From positions 31,377 to 95,376 of the forward strand of contig JASAND010026128.1 in assembly GCA_030248195.1 (NCBI GenBank): a stretch of DNA of 64,000 nucleotides. The letters run 5' to 3'. Origin of the DNA: Trissonchulus latispiculum (taxonomy: Eukaryota; Nematoda; Enoplea; Enoplida; Ironidae). The notes under the pieces were generated by a model. The model saw only the letters and a list, made by a program, of their open reading frames with translations. It was not told the origin of the DNA and made no database searches. Every line of letters begins with the position of its first letter. The stretch's first letter is position 1. A program made the translations under genes and the position numbers. Below, one piece after another: positions 20,323-31,504 of the stretch.

Positions 20323-23300
20323 CTGAAATACATCTTATGTTATATATTGTTATATGTTGTTATGTCTTATGAATTACATGCAAATGACGTAATTACACAC
20401 AATCTTGTATATCTACTACTACACAGATCATTGCATCAGCCTGATAATCCTTTCCGGGTTGCTTGCTTCAGCTTCTCGCTTTATCCTTCTATGCAATAGT
20501 GTTATCAAAAATAAGCCAACCTATTTTAGTATGACTTTTCGGCTAAATATGACTAAATAAGTATGAATAAATTTGTCACAGATTAGCTTTTACAGAATAT
20601 GGCTAGAGATTCCCCTAACGGCGTGTTCCAATCTAATGCCAATCACGGGGTGCCGATGTTCATCCCGGGTCCTATTACCTTTGAGCCAAGAGTAGCAATT
20701 CCAATGGACACTGCAACCGGCCGTAAAAAAGGGATTAGATCCCCAAAGCAGATGCCCTACACAGTCTCCTGGTACCTTCCCAAATTCGTACCCATTTACC
20801 AGTTCATTATGGTAATAGATGGTTTTGCTGAGTAAACCGATGTCTGCTAGTAGGCATGGGCACGGGTAGTCGGGTACCCGACGGGTACCCGGGTACCCGA
20901 AAATTTTCGGGTACCCGGGTCCTGCCTCGGGTACCCGATATCCAGTTAAAACCGGAAAAAACCGGATAAAACCGGATAAATCTGGATCAAGCAGAGAGAA
21001 ATTTTTTGGCTTAGAAAATTTTTAACCACCGAAAATTTTTGGCTAAGAAAATTTTTAACCACCGAAAATTTTTTCAGTTTATTGTAAAATTTACTATTAG
21101 TCCTGGTATTTTCAAACATTTTATAATTTTCTATTTTTAGATTTGTCTTTAAAATATTAAAGATACCTTGCTCTAATAAATTTTTCTTTCTTTAAATTCC
21201 CGTTGGAGCAATATGCGGAGGTCGATGACTTTATTAAAACTTAAAATTCACAAGATACAAAAACTGTTCCCATCAAATCAGTGACTTTTGCCAAAGCTCT
21301 GCGTTGTTCTCTAAACTGTAAGTAACAATACTAGGTACCATTAGATGGTGTCAATAGTGACTGATATGATCTTGAAAGCTTCGGGATTCTCTTTAATACC
21401 ACATGGTCAACGTTGAAAACTTCCTTCATTAACGGCCAACGCTTATTAGGTTTCAATCTTTGTCAACTTTAGCTGTTTCTAAACTGAATTCTGAACTAAG
21501 AAAATGCTCCCAGATCGTTTGAACATTCATTTAACCAAATGTTAGCATACGAGCTTTTGGATGATTCTTTGGTATGCCGGTGGTAGCACGCCTTTAGTGA
21601 CTGAGAAAGTTTAGCCAACTTGAGGGAGATGGTTACTTTGAATTTCTTTGGACACAGCAGTGGAATCGTAATGACAATAAATTAATTTATTTCATGGAAT
21701 ATTTAATAAATGTCTTGTAAACGTTTAATAAAAGTTCTAAAGGACTTGCATCTCTCATCAGTTTTACGTTTAGTAAAGTTACTCCAAAAGCAAAAGGACA
21801 GAGAGAGGAAAAAGAAATTGGAAAGTAGCAATTGTTTTCAGGTAAAAAATTCTAAAATTAATCTAAATGGAAATTGTAAATACTAATCTCAACACATATA
21901 TAAGCCAATTTATTGAGCGAGTGAGTTTAAAATTTTACATTTGTTGTAAGTAAAGTGTAGTGTCCGACCACAAAATGTTTAGTTTTTTATCCAAAACATT
22001 TTATTTTTACGTGGTTTCATTAAGAAATTACATAAAAGGAAACAAAAAACGACGTAAAACTTCGTACTTTTTGCAAGTTTTGTTTGTTTGCTGCCTTTTG
22101 TGCTGTTCCAATTTGCAGAGACAAGCAGTTGAAGTTAGCTAAGTTTTGTCATGGGGATTTGCTCTTATAATCCAAATGCTTTCTAAAATTTGTTAATAGT
22201 TAAAGGTTAGAGGAAACGGACAGCGCAACGGTGGTACGAAACTCAGAAAATTGTTAGTCTGAGCGCGGTTATAAAATTACCAATGTTGTCTGTATCAGCA
22301 ACAGCTTCTGATACCGTTATATTAATTGAAAGTCCTTATAATCCATTTTAAGTCATTACAACTTCTTTGAAATAACTTAGGAATAAAAACCTATCCAATC
22401 TAAGCTCAATGTGAATAAAGACCCCTGAAGAAAAGTAAAATTTCAAAATGGCCAAACCCGAAAATTGGGTTAAAAATTTCTCGGGTACCCGGGTAGTGTC
22501 GCAATTACCCGACATAGGGCTTCGGGTAGTACCGGGTACCCGGGTCCAAATTTTTGGACCCGTGCCCATGCCTATCTGCTAGGTCTCGACATATCCGGTT
22601 AATTCGTTTCCTAAAACCTACTTTATTTTTGTTTCTATCCGCAATCGTCAGATTTTGTTGATATGCTTCTCTGACTGCTGCAGCTGAAAAAGGTGGATAT
22701 TTATTGAACATATGCAGCAAGCACATAACAAGTCTAAGCTTCAAACTTTGTGTCTATTTACCTCTTCTACATTTGAGACATTCTAGTCCACACGAAAGCT
22801 CTTAAGGGGAATCGTTGTAACAAGTTTGGTCACAATAGCCAAATGTTTCGCTGTATAAAATATGAGTATTAATTTGTAAAGATTGGAATTAAACTTGATT
22901 AAAAACTGGAATTAAACAAGCTAGATCTAAATCATACCGGAAACGCGCGATGATTGTGGCAACGCATAACATGACTCGATGGAGCCCACTGACTGAAATC
23001 ACCAACACAAAATCAGATTTGTTGTTTGCAAACGAAATCACTACATTTCTGTTTCTGCTACATAAACTTTCTTACATAAACGCTTGGGTGTAAACCAATT
23101 GGCACCAACTATTAAGTTTATGCTTAAAGAGCTCAGATATTGGGCAAAACTTACTGTGCATCTTGTGCTGTTCCATGCTGCAACAAGTGACGGATCTACG
23201 GATTTGCTTGAGCGGGATCGGCCTTTTGTGACTAAGAGTTCTGGGCTGCGGCTGAAGTAAATACCGATTGAAGATTTTGATTGTAAGATATCACAGGTGT

Positions 23301-26300
23301 GGGACCGCACTGCAAAGTGGGATGCAATGGCAGCGCATAATAATTTAGGAGCTGCGAAGAAATACTTTGCAGAAAATGAAAATAAAATGTTTGGTATACT
23401 TTGTTTTAGGAAAATGTTCGTCGTGCCTGCATTGAACATTATTTAACAGAAACCCGAATAAGAAACCAGTGTTTTGACACCCGTTGATTAAACGTTGAAT
23501 TTGAAGCATCAAATCTAGGTTTCCCGTTCCATGTCAAGATCTAAGTCAGCAATCCAAAAATTAGACTAGGATTCTCGATTCGGAGCAAATGCCGGCTAAT
23601 CAATAAATAAATAATAAATAACAATAAATAAACAGTGAAATTAAGTTATTATGAATTCGTCAACTGGCAGGGTTTTTGCGTAGAGATTTATGTTAAAAAT
23701 TACCTTGATAGATCACTGGAAGGTGGCGAAGAAGAACTGTTGTCATTAGACTAAAAAAATAAATAAGTTAAAGTTCAAAAACTTAATTAATCAACATGAC
23801 AAATTTTAATCTGTAAAACTGACTTTAAATAAGCACAAATGTAACGCAATAAATACTAAAATCAAAGGTTTTTTATACGTTATATTGAACTAACCAAAAT
23901 CTATTATATATATATATATATATAGCGTTTTGCATTTAGCATTTAGCATTTTATTCGTAAGCAATCATTAATCGATAGAAAATAATTAATTTCGTGAAAT
24001 TACTGGCACCAATCAAGTGAAAAATTACCCTTTTTCTCGCACGGCAATACAGAAATCCAACTATTGTAATTCCAGTTGCAACGATGACGATTGCGCACAT
24101 TAGCAAGGCCAATCCCCAAACTGGCACATCGATAGCGTTTGACGACTTTGTCATGTATATGCCGGGTTCCATTACCTGAGACAAGTAAATAAAGAAATAG
24201 CATTAATGTTTTTACAGACACCTCACCCCAGTCGGCCCGGTTAGGGGTAGTGTCAGCTATTTTAAACTTTGTCGGGGAGCATTAATGGGTCTGTCAAGTT
24301 AAACTCCACCACGAGTGCAGAAGGTTTCCGGAAAGTTGGCGATTTGTCTAAAAATATTTCTAGACAAGTTGACAACTTTCGAGACATTTTGTCGTGAAAA
24401 TTTTCAACTTTCGAGAAATTTACAAGATATTTCTAGAAACATTACGCAACTGTCTAGAAAGTTTTATAAATATTTCCAGGCTTTTAAAATATTTCCAGAC
24501 TTAAGAAATCCAGAAACTGAAAATAAATAGGCCACCTGAAACATCACTAATTGTAGCAACTACACATTTCTTCAGTAGGTTTGCTGTACTGTAGACACTA
24601 TCGTAGCCAGAAAAATATTAGGGGGAATACAAAAATTTGGCAATGGGTCCTGAGGCGGAGCCCCCCTGAAGTTGAAAAACCTTTCAAATTTGCTACGTCT
24701 GAGGAAGTTTTACAAGGTATTCTTTGAAATTCATAAAACAACAAATTCTCGAGAATTCACAACTTCGGGGAAGGGGGTAATATCTTACTGATGTCTTACT
24801 GATCGAAAGTTTGCAATTGTCTAGAAATTGCAAAATATGTCGAAATATTTCTAGACTTTTGACAAACTTTCCGGAAAGTTGAAAATGTTTCAAGACATTT
24901 CTATATTTCTAGAAAGTTGACATTTTGTCTCGAAATATTACATAACTTTCTAGAAAGTTTGAAAATATTTCGAGACAAATTTTTGGCAAATTTCCAACTT
25001 TCGAGACATATTTCTACACAAATGCCAAACTTTCGACTCTTTTCTCCCAACTTTCCGGAAACCTTCTGCACTCGAGGTGGAGTTTAACGTGACAGACCCA
25101 TAATGTTTTGATATTATTTAAGGCATTGTATCAAATAATTGATAACTAGCCATTCCTCTATTGGAAAATGACAAAGATACTATGAGCCTCAGTTAACCTT
25201 CCTTATTGCTGATCGTTCCAAGTAATATTATAAGCTAAAACGTATTGTACAATTAGAACGCCATTATTTGATTTGATTAATCTGGTCAAGAGTAAATATC
25301 TGATTTAATTAAACAGAATTACAGGGTAACGCAAAATGAGGCTGAGTTCATCCAAGGACAGCTGATCATAAGCTTTCATGGCATCGGCATCCGATACAAT
25401 GTGATCATTGATGTTCACAACAAAGAGAGCTTCCGCTTCGTCTGCAGCGGTTTTTTTGACATCACTGAACTGAAATTTAAATTTGTTTCAATTTAAAGTA
25501 ATCAACTTAAATTTACTACCTTAAAGATTCCGGCATCAACTGAACTGAAAACAGACAAAATCGTATTACACATGGAAGGTAATTGAGGAACCACTTAATG
25601 TCTTCACCTTGTTTAATTAAGTTCCTTCTTTTCAAGAATAATCCACCGTTAGCTGTTAGATTGGCGAGAAAAATGGTTTACGAACTTAGAACAAAGAACA
25701 CAACATCTGTCGCGTGCTGTTGGTGCAGCACAATAACAATGAAAGCACTGGTGGTAGCGCCTTAACTATGTGATTAAAACATAATCTGTGGCTGTTTTGC
25801 GACCTGGCACCGCTACAATTGGGATAATTGTTAGATACAATCTCAAAATGGAAATTTACCTGAACTTCAATATCGTTAGCCAGAAGTCTTCGTGTCCTGC
25901 TGGAGCTCCTTTGAGTTCTTAAAACAATTTTCAGTTTTCGTTTTCCTTGTATGAAAGCATTTTTCAGGCCTTCGCGCACAGCAAACAGGAAAAGTTGATT
26001 TTTGGTGCTTATCCTCTTATGAACTTTGAACTTTACTCCTAACGGTGCTGCGCCATGGGGCATTTTATCTAGCATTGGAGGCAAAGGTTCTGCGCTTTCT
26101 GTTATATCCAAGGGCTGGGGAACTTCATTTTCCAGGAAAAGATCATCCCCCATAGGATCTACAAGAGCCTGCTGTGCTTGTAGGCTCAGAATATTCCGTT
26201 TGTTCTGCAAAGCTAATCGCTCCATTGTTTCTAATTTGTCGGTTAATCTGGCAAAGAAGTCCTCCAAGAGTTTGTCGGAAGCTTCAATGGCTTCGTCACC

Positions 26301-29300
26301 GCTGCCCACTGAGTCATCCGTATTCGCTAAAAACGGATGACTTTCAGTAGTTAATGTTTCCTCAGTGGAATCACCTACCGGTTCCTCGCCTTTCCCATTA
26401 TCTGCCGTCCCACTCTTTCCTTTTCCTTCTTTTCCATCCTTTCCTTTGCCTTCTTTTCCATCCTTTCCTTTGCCTTCTTTTCCATCCTCTCCTTTGCCTT
26501 CTTTTCCATCCTTTCCTTTTCCTTCTTTTCCATCCTCTCCTTTGCCTTCTTTTCCATCCTTTCCTTTTCCTTCTTTTCCATCCTTTCCTTTGCCTTCCTT
26601 TCCATCCTTTCCTTTGCCTTCTTTTCCATCCTTTCCTTTGCCTTCTTTTCCATCCTTTCCTTTGCCTTCTTTTCCATCCTTTCCATTGCCTTCTTTTCCA
26701 TCCTTTCCTTTGCCTTCTTTTCCATCCTTTCCTTTGCCTTCTTTTCCATCCTTTCCTTTGCCTTCTTTTCCATCCTTTCCTTTGCCTTCTTTTCCATCCT
26801 TTCCTTTGCCTTCTTTTCCATCCTTTCCTTTGCCTTCTTTTCCATCCTTTCCTTTGCCTTCTTTTCCATCTTTTCCTTTTCCATTCGCATCACTATCATC
26901 TTCATCATCATTTTGACTCTTTAGCTGTCTTTCCTCCAGGTTTTCATTATCAGCATTAATGTTTAAATATGCCTTATCGCCTCCATTAATATCGTCTACT
27001 TTTTTGCTATCGTCATCATCTTCTCTGTTGCTGCTTACACTCTCGATGTCTTCACTGTTAATGTCGAATTGCTGTTCTTCTTCTGCAGCTAGTAGTCGAC
27101 TATTCAAGCTGTCAAATTCATCATCCTCGCTCTCTCCTGCAGGATCCACATTCGCGATCGTATATTCCTCGTTTCTTCTGGCTTCTTCAGCACTGCTCAC
27201 ATCTCCCGAGGCGTGTGCTGCGTCCAAGACAAACTCCTGATCTTCTTCAGAATTCCCGCTTCTGACACTGCCATCCCGGCTTTCTGTAATGACTTCATCG
27301 TTACCATTAAGGTCGCTGATGTTCGTACGTTGTCCTTCTTCCTCTGTAACGATATCGCTTCTATTGTTACCATCTTCGTCTTCGACGTTTTCATCATCAC
27401 CACTTATGAATTCGCCCACTTCCTTGGCCACTACAACATCACCACTTTGCTTGTCAAGTTTTCCCTCAGCTTCTTCAATATCACCACTGTTATTACCATC
27501 TTTATCAGTATTTTTATATCCTTTTCCTTCTTTCCCATCCTTTCCTTTTCCTTCTTTCCCATCCTTTCCCTTTCCTTCATTTCCATCTTTTCCTGATCCT
27601 TCCTTCCCATTCTTTCCTGATCCTTCTTTTCCATCCGTTCCTTTGCCTTCTTTTCCATCCTTTCCTTTTCCTCCTTTTCCATCCTTTCCTGATCCTTCCT
27701 TCCCATCCTTTCCTGGTCCTTCCTTCCCATCCTTTCCTTTTCCTTCTTTTCCATCTTTTCCTGGTCCTTCCTTCCCATCCTTTCCTTTTCCTTCTTTTCC
27801 ATCCTTTCCTTTCGCTTCCTTCCCATCCTTTCCAAATCCTTCTTTTCCATCCTTTCCTGATCCTTCCTTCCCATCCTTTCCTGATCCCTCTTTTCCATCC
27901 TTTCCTTTTGCTTCCTTCCCATCCTTTCCTGATCCTTCTTTTCCATCCTTTCCTGGTCCTTCCTTCCCATCCTTTCCTTTTCCTTCTTTTCCGTCCTTTC
28001 CTTTTCCTTCTTTTCCATCTTTCCCTTGTTTTCCCTCCTTTCCTTTTCCCTGTTTTCCATTCTTGCTATCACTATCCAGTTCAACTTCATCATCATGTAT
28101 CCCATCTGCTCCTGAAATTTCTTCTTTTTCTTCTTCGTCTTCAGCACCAGCAGTAACTTCAAAATCTTTCGCTAGAGGCTCCAGCGGAGAATCAATGAGA
28201 GGCGGTGCACCGTAATGAACAATAGAAGGGGAAACAATATCTATCGAAGTGGAGTACAGTGCAGGAGGAGTTGCACTTGGCTGTCCGGACGTTGACTGCG
28301 AGATTGGATTTTCAGTTTCAATGAGAGGAAGGGTGGGGAATGGTTCATCTGTTTCGATGGGCGGTAGTGTCGGAAGTGTTTCCTCTGGTGAAACCGGTGG
28401 CAACGTAATGAATGGCTCTTCGGTTTCGATTGGCGGCAAAGTGGGCAGTGGCTCTTCGGTTTCGATTGGCGGCAAGGTGGGCAGTGGCTCTTCGGTTTCG
28501 ATTGGCGGCAATGTGGGCAGTGGTTCTTCGGTTTCAATTGGCGGCAAAGTGGGTAGTGGCTCTTCGGTTTCGATGGGCGGCAAAGTGGGCAGTGGCTCTT
28601 CGGTTTCGATTGGCGGCAAGGTGGGTAGTGGCTCTTCGGTTTCGATTGGCGGCAAAGTGGGCAGTGGCTCTTCGGTTTCAATTGGCGGCAAAGTGGGCAG
28701 TGGCTCTTCGGTTTCGATTGGCGGCAAAGTGGGCAGTGGCTCTTCGGTTTCGATTGGCGCCAAGGTGGGCAGTGGCTCTTCGGTTTCAATGGGCAGCAAA
28801 GTGGGTAGCGGCTCTTCGGTTTCGATGGGCGGCAAAGTGGGCAGTGGCTCTTCGGTTTCAATTGGCGGCAAAGTGGGCAGTGGCTCTTCGGTTTCGATTG
28901 GCGGCAAAGTGGGAAGTGGCTCTTCGGTTTCAATTGGCGGTAAAGTGGGCAGTGGCTCTTCGGTTTCGATGGGCGGCAAAGTTGGCAGTGGCTCTTCGGT
29001 TTCGATTGGCGGCAAAGTGGGCAGTGGCTCTTCGGTTTCGATTGGCGGCAAGGTGGGCAGTGGCTCTTCGGTTTCGATTGGCGGCAAAGTGGGCAATTGC
29101 TCTTCGGTTTCGATTGGCGGCAAGGTGGGCAGTGGCTCTTCGGTTTCAATGGGCGGCAAAGTGGGTAGCGGCTCTTCGGTTTCAATTGGCGGCAAAGTGG
29201 GCAGTGGCTCTTCGGTTTCGATTGACGGCAAAGTGGGAAGTGGCTCTTCGGTTTCAATTTGCGGCAAAGTGGGCAGTGGCTCTTCGGTTTCGATGGGCGG

Positions 29301-30900
29301 CAAAGTGGGCAGTGGCTCTTCGGTTTCGATTGGCGGCAAAGTGGGCAGTGGCTCTTCGGTTTCGATTGGCGGCAAAGTGGGCAGTGGCTCTTCGGTTTCG
29401 ATTGGCGGCAAGGTGGGCAGTGGCTCTTCGGTTTCAATGGGCGGCAAAGTGGGTAGCGGCTTTTCGGTTTCGATTGGCGGCAAAGTGGGTAGTGGCTCTT
29501 CGGTTTCAATGGGCGGCAAGGTGGGTAGTGGCTCTTCGGTTTCAATTGGCGGCAAAGTGGGCAGTGGCTCTTCGGTTTCAATGGGCGGCAAAGTGGGCAG
29601 TGGCTCTTCGGTTTGGATTGGCAACAAAGTTTGAAGTGGTTCTTCTGTCTCTTTAGTAACTACTGCTGCTCCTCCATCCAGTCGTACTATCTCCAAAATA
29701 GATCCTCCAGAGTTCACAATTACCCGCGGAATTCCAGAATACAAGTCTATCATAGATCTGCGGGACTTCACTTGAACTTCTGTCAGTGGAGTTTTAATTA
29801 GCGTTTCCGACAACAATGCACCAATTAGGATTCTGTCTTGGTCTTGCCTGAGATCAATCATAAGCATCATCGCCTGGATATCCAATGCGGCATACTCCAA
29901 CGCATCCGCCGGTACACTGGATCGATCAAAGGCCAGGCTAACGGTAGCATCCTTTGCTTCTATGCTGGTATCAGACTCGTTTGCTCGAACACTGATGTTG
30001 TTGTGTATAGTGGACCCTTCAAAGGCGATGTCACCAGACTGCATTCCAATAGTGGACTCTCCAACTACAAGCGTAAACGGATCCCCTTCCTTAGGTGTTA
30101 GAGTGCATTTATAGTTGCCAATCACAACCATGAAGCCTGTTTGATCTGATGGAAGCATAAACATCAGCTGTCCGAATTCCATATTTGCAGTACCGCCCGG
30201 GCTGAGTTTTAGGACTATCCTGTAGTCGGGATTATGAACGGATATTTCTAATGACCTGGCACCCGATTCTGAATCAGCCACTGGATAGCTGGTCACATAA
30301 ATCTTGTTTTCGTCGCCGGGATATGGTTGTAGATTTACTTCCAGCTGACTGCCCTCTGGAGAGTCTGCCATAATCAGGACTCCGTTTGGCGCTGTAATGG
30401 CAACATTCGATGTTGGACCGGAATCTACAGAAATATAAGAGCTGTCGTCATCCGTACCAACGAAGGCTTCTGAGTTCGAGGTTGACATTCCGATCAGCAC
30501 GCCGTTATCAGTTTTCAGCTCAATCGTCGGCTCCTGAACCGAAATGTTGACGCTGGACTCGCGCGGATCAACGTGCACATGAGACAGGGTTGACTCGAAG
30601 CTAAGTGACGCGCGTTTTTCGTTGACACTGACAACGGATTTGTCCGATTTGACATCAATCTGCTGGCGAACTGTGATATTGGACTGATCTTCAGCCTCAA
30701 CCATGACCCGTATATTTGACACGTTGAACTGGGTCTGGCGCCGGTGTCTGACTCTTCCATGACACAGAACCCATTCGCGCGTCAGTAGGAAGTCTTCAGA
30801 GGACAAATGGACTAGCAGAGCTAGAAGAAGGAAGAGGCACCCTAGCAGGACCCCGATTCGGCAGGTCATAATTGTTGCTGGTAGACTGGGACTACATGAT
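19903..30900 (-). CDS. Type I membrane glycoprotein with large acidic/proline and Gly-Lys repeats (multi-exon)
   Basis: This is a cell-surface protein of unknown function assembled from nine minus-strand exons: 30869(start)-25860, 25539-25520, 25464-25323, 24175-24029, 23750-23704, 23251-23155, 22798-22762, 22683-22622, 20322-19903. All junctions are GT-AG, phases agree, and the sum is 5,982 bases (1,993 residues and TAG). Order of parts: signal peptide; Arg-rich possible furin site (RVRHRR, 39-44); beta-rich region to about 400; 12-residue repeats 407-850; Gly/Lys blocks about 935-1115 and 1328-1486; coiled coil about 1527-1564; juxtamembrane domain; TM helix about 1743-1767; roughly 226-residue cytoplasmic tail with a SAM-like end. 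The exon at 22,798-22,762 is the least certain. No family name can be given; an adhesion or extracellular-matrix role is inference. Confidence 0.75.
20597..20835. other. Coding-like open segment of uncertain strand
   Basis: The plus strand has an acceptor (CTTTTACAG) followed by a 78-codon frame beginning MARDSPNGVF and a GTAATA donor after residue 70. The minus strand has a possible 78-base, phase 0 in and out exon (20,756-20,679) starting GICFGDLIPF, which could sit between the last two exons of the glycoprotein gene, though its acceptor lacks a pyrimidine tract. Either reading is plausible and I cannot choose. It abuts the hAT-like element at 20,851. Confidence 0.3.
20851..22574. mobile_element. 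hAT-like nonautonomous element, 16-bp TIRs, 8-bp TSD
   Basis: Perfect 16-bp inverted termini TAGGCATGGGCACGGG are flanked by the duplication TCTGCTAG at 20843-20850 and 22575-22582. Just inside both ends are clusters of the palindrome GGGTACCCG (about 20,868-20,940 and 22,480-22,545). The TAGG-TGGGCA-type end and the 8-bp duplication are standard for hAT. The 1.7-kb interior has only a 60-codon frame and no recognised transposase or zinc finger. It lies in the last intron of the glycoprotein gene. Confidence 0.9.
22622..23750 (-). CDS. Cytoplasmic-tail exons of the membrane glycoprotein
   Basis: There are four short exons. 23750-23704 encodes a Ser/Asp/Pro-rich piece (SNDNSSSSPPSSDLS). 23251-23155 encodes a basic Ser-rich piece (SRSPELLVTKGRSRSSK and on). 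22798-22762 encodes Cys-rich LSCGLECLKCRR. 22683-22622 encodes a short helix (VREAYQQNLTIADRNKNK). Phases run 0 to 2, 2 to 0, 0 to 1, 1 to 0. The content (basic, serine-rich, juxtamembrane cysteines) suits a cytoplasmic tail. The 37-base exon has a weak acceptor (TAAGAG) and was chosen because it alone restores phase. Confidence 0.55.
23905..23924. repeat. (TA)n microsatellite
   Basis: About ten TA units lie in an intron of the glycoprotein gene. Confidence 0.9.
24029..24175 (-). CDS. Transmembrane exon of the membrane glycoprotein
   Basis: A 49-codon exon in phase 0 on both sides. After VMEPGIYMTKSSNAIDVP comes a 25-residue hydrophobic helix (WGLALLMCAIVIVATGIT and on) and then a basic stop-transfer stretch (CRARKR). 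Acceptor TTGTCTCAG and donor GGGTAATT are clear. This is the only membrane-spanning segment found after the signal peptide, giving a type I topology. Confidence 0.75.
24286..25100. mobile_element. PIF/Harbinger-like MITE with TAA target duplication
   Basis: Inverted ends of about 55 bases start TGGGTCTGTCA and share CGAGTGCAG and GTTTCCGGAAAGTTGG. The flanks are TAA at 24283-24285 and 25101-25103, the 3-bp target typical of PIF/Harbinger. The interior is a mosaic of CTTTC-AGAC and TCTAGAAAG phrases in both orientations, with no coding capacity. It lies in the intron between the juxtamembrane and TM exons. Confidence 0.8.
25323..25539 (-). CDS. 20-base micro-exon and juxtamembrane exon of the glycoprotein
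   Basis: Exon 25539-25520 is only 20 bases (LMPESL); exon 25464-25323 encodes SDVKKTAADEAEALFV through LSLDELSLILRYP. Both acceptors are duplicated (TTCAGTTCAG): only the downstream AG keeps the frame, since the upstream AG inserts five bases and brings a stop within a few codons in the micro-exon. Together with the end of the large exon they form a beta-alpha-beta pattern like SEA-type juxtamembrane domains; this resemblance is by eye. Confidence 0.65.
25860..30900 (-). CDS. Large ectodomain exon of the membrane glycoprotein
   Basis: One exon carries 1,670 codons. The start chosen is the ATG at 30,869, because it opens a signal peptide (MTCRIGVLLGCLFLLLALLV); a run of open sequence continues upstream to 31,127, but an acceptor-like TTTTAGACAG at 30,901 suggests that part is intron. 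Residues about 45-400 are Ser/Thr/Val-rich with alternating beta-like segments and several Asn-X-Ser/Thr sites. Then come the repeats, an acidic Asp/Glu/Ser-rich linker between the Gly/Lys blocks, a coiled coil (LEDFFARLTDKLETMERLAL), and a domain starting GVKFKVHKRIS and ending in RTRRLLANDIEVQ. The donor is CAG|GTAAAT at 25,859. Confidence 0.8.
26412..26886 (-). repeat. Gly/Lys-rich 24-bp coding repeat, block 2 (about 20 units)
   Basis: The coding unit GKGKDGKE (24 bp) is nearly perfect in protein, with few substitutions (N or E for K). The period of eight residues is not a multiple of three, so this is not a collagen Gly-X-Y helix; a highly charged disordered spacer is more likely. All six frames are open across the block, producing long spurious antisense ORFs. 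Confidence 0.95.
27525..28068 (-). repeat. Gly/Lys-rich 24-bp coding repeat, block 1 (about 22 units)
   Basis: This has the same unit as block 2, but more diverged (GKDGKEGS, GKDGKEGP, GKDGKEAK variants). It is separated from block 2 by about 640 bases of acidic, non-repetitive coding sequence. Higher divergence suggests this block is older or less often homogenised. Confidence 0.93.
28316..29652 (-). repeat. 36-bp coding minisatellite, about 37 units of ETEEPLPTLPPI
   Basis: In-frame 36-base units encode a 12-residue acidic/proline/threonine repeat. Edge units are degenerate (ETEEPFITLPPV, ETDEPFPTLPLI), the middle nearly identical, as expected from unequal exchange. The Pro/Thr content suggests an extended, possibly O-glycosylated mucin-like stalk; glycosylation is inference. 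Confidence 0.95.
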
Positions 30901-31504
30901 CTGTCTAAAACAAAAACAAAATAAAGAACTAACATCGGCATGGAACACAGAAAATAAAGTCTTGAAGTAAAAGCTTCTAAAGTTTTTGAAGTTATTGATG
31001 CCTGCATTATGGTCGGACAGCGCCCAGGGCGCTTTTTGGCAGAAGGGGGGACATGAAGCAACTGTGAAACGTTTCTCGTAAAGAATATGGCCGGTTCATG
31101 CTTGCGAAGGTTTAAAGACAAAGTCAAGTGAGAAAACGGAGAAACAAGGTAGCAAATTTTCGGTAAACTTTAAATTTTTCTGTGTAAATAATTTCCCGAC
31201 CTGACCATACAATTAAAGAGTCGGATCCTTTCCACAATCTCTCCATCAAACCAAGCTGGTTGGTTTAGTGATTATTGGGTGATCCAAATGTGTTCATGTT
31301 TGAGCGGGTACCTGAGGCTCAGTCAGTGATTTTAAAAATTTAAGAAATTTAATTTTCTCATTTCCTCGTCTTGTCATGTTGCTGTTAGCTTGTAACTTTG
31401 AAGCTTTCAAATCAAGCTCAGCTTTTAACTGAGTTTGTCCCTGAGTTCAAATTAAATGCACGTTAGCGCATGCGCGATTTTTGCAAAACTTAAGTTCAAT
31501 TTAA

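Noticed and set aside
26412..28068. Collagen-like domain
   Set aside because: Glycines recur with a period of eight, not every third residue, so no Gly-X-Y helix is possible.
28249..29656. Long plus-strand and alternative minus-strand ORFs (up to 461 codons) over the repeats
   Set aside because: They are shadows of the 36-bp and 24-bp coding repeats, whose periods are multiples of three and contain no stop in any frame. The same holds for 26,354-28,215.
30870..31127. Upstream extension of the large glycoprotein frame to an ATG at 31,127
   Set aside because: The extension would bury the signal peptide and crosses a likely splice acceptor at 30,901; the start at 30,869 directly opens a signal peptide.
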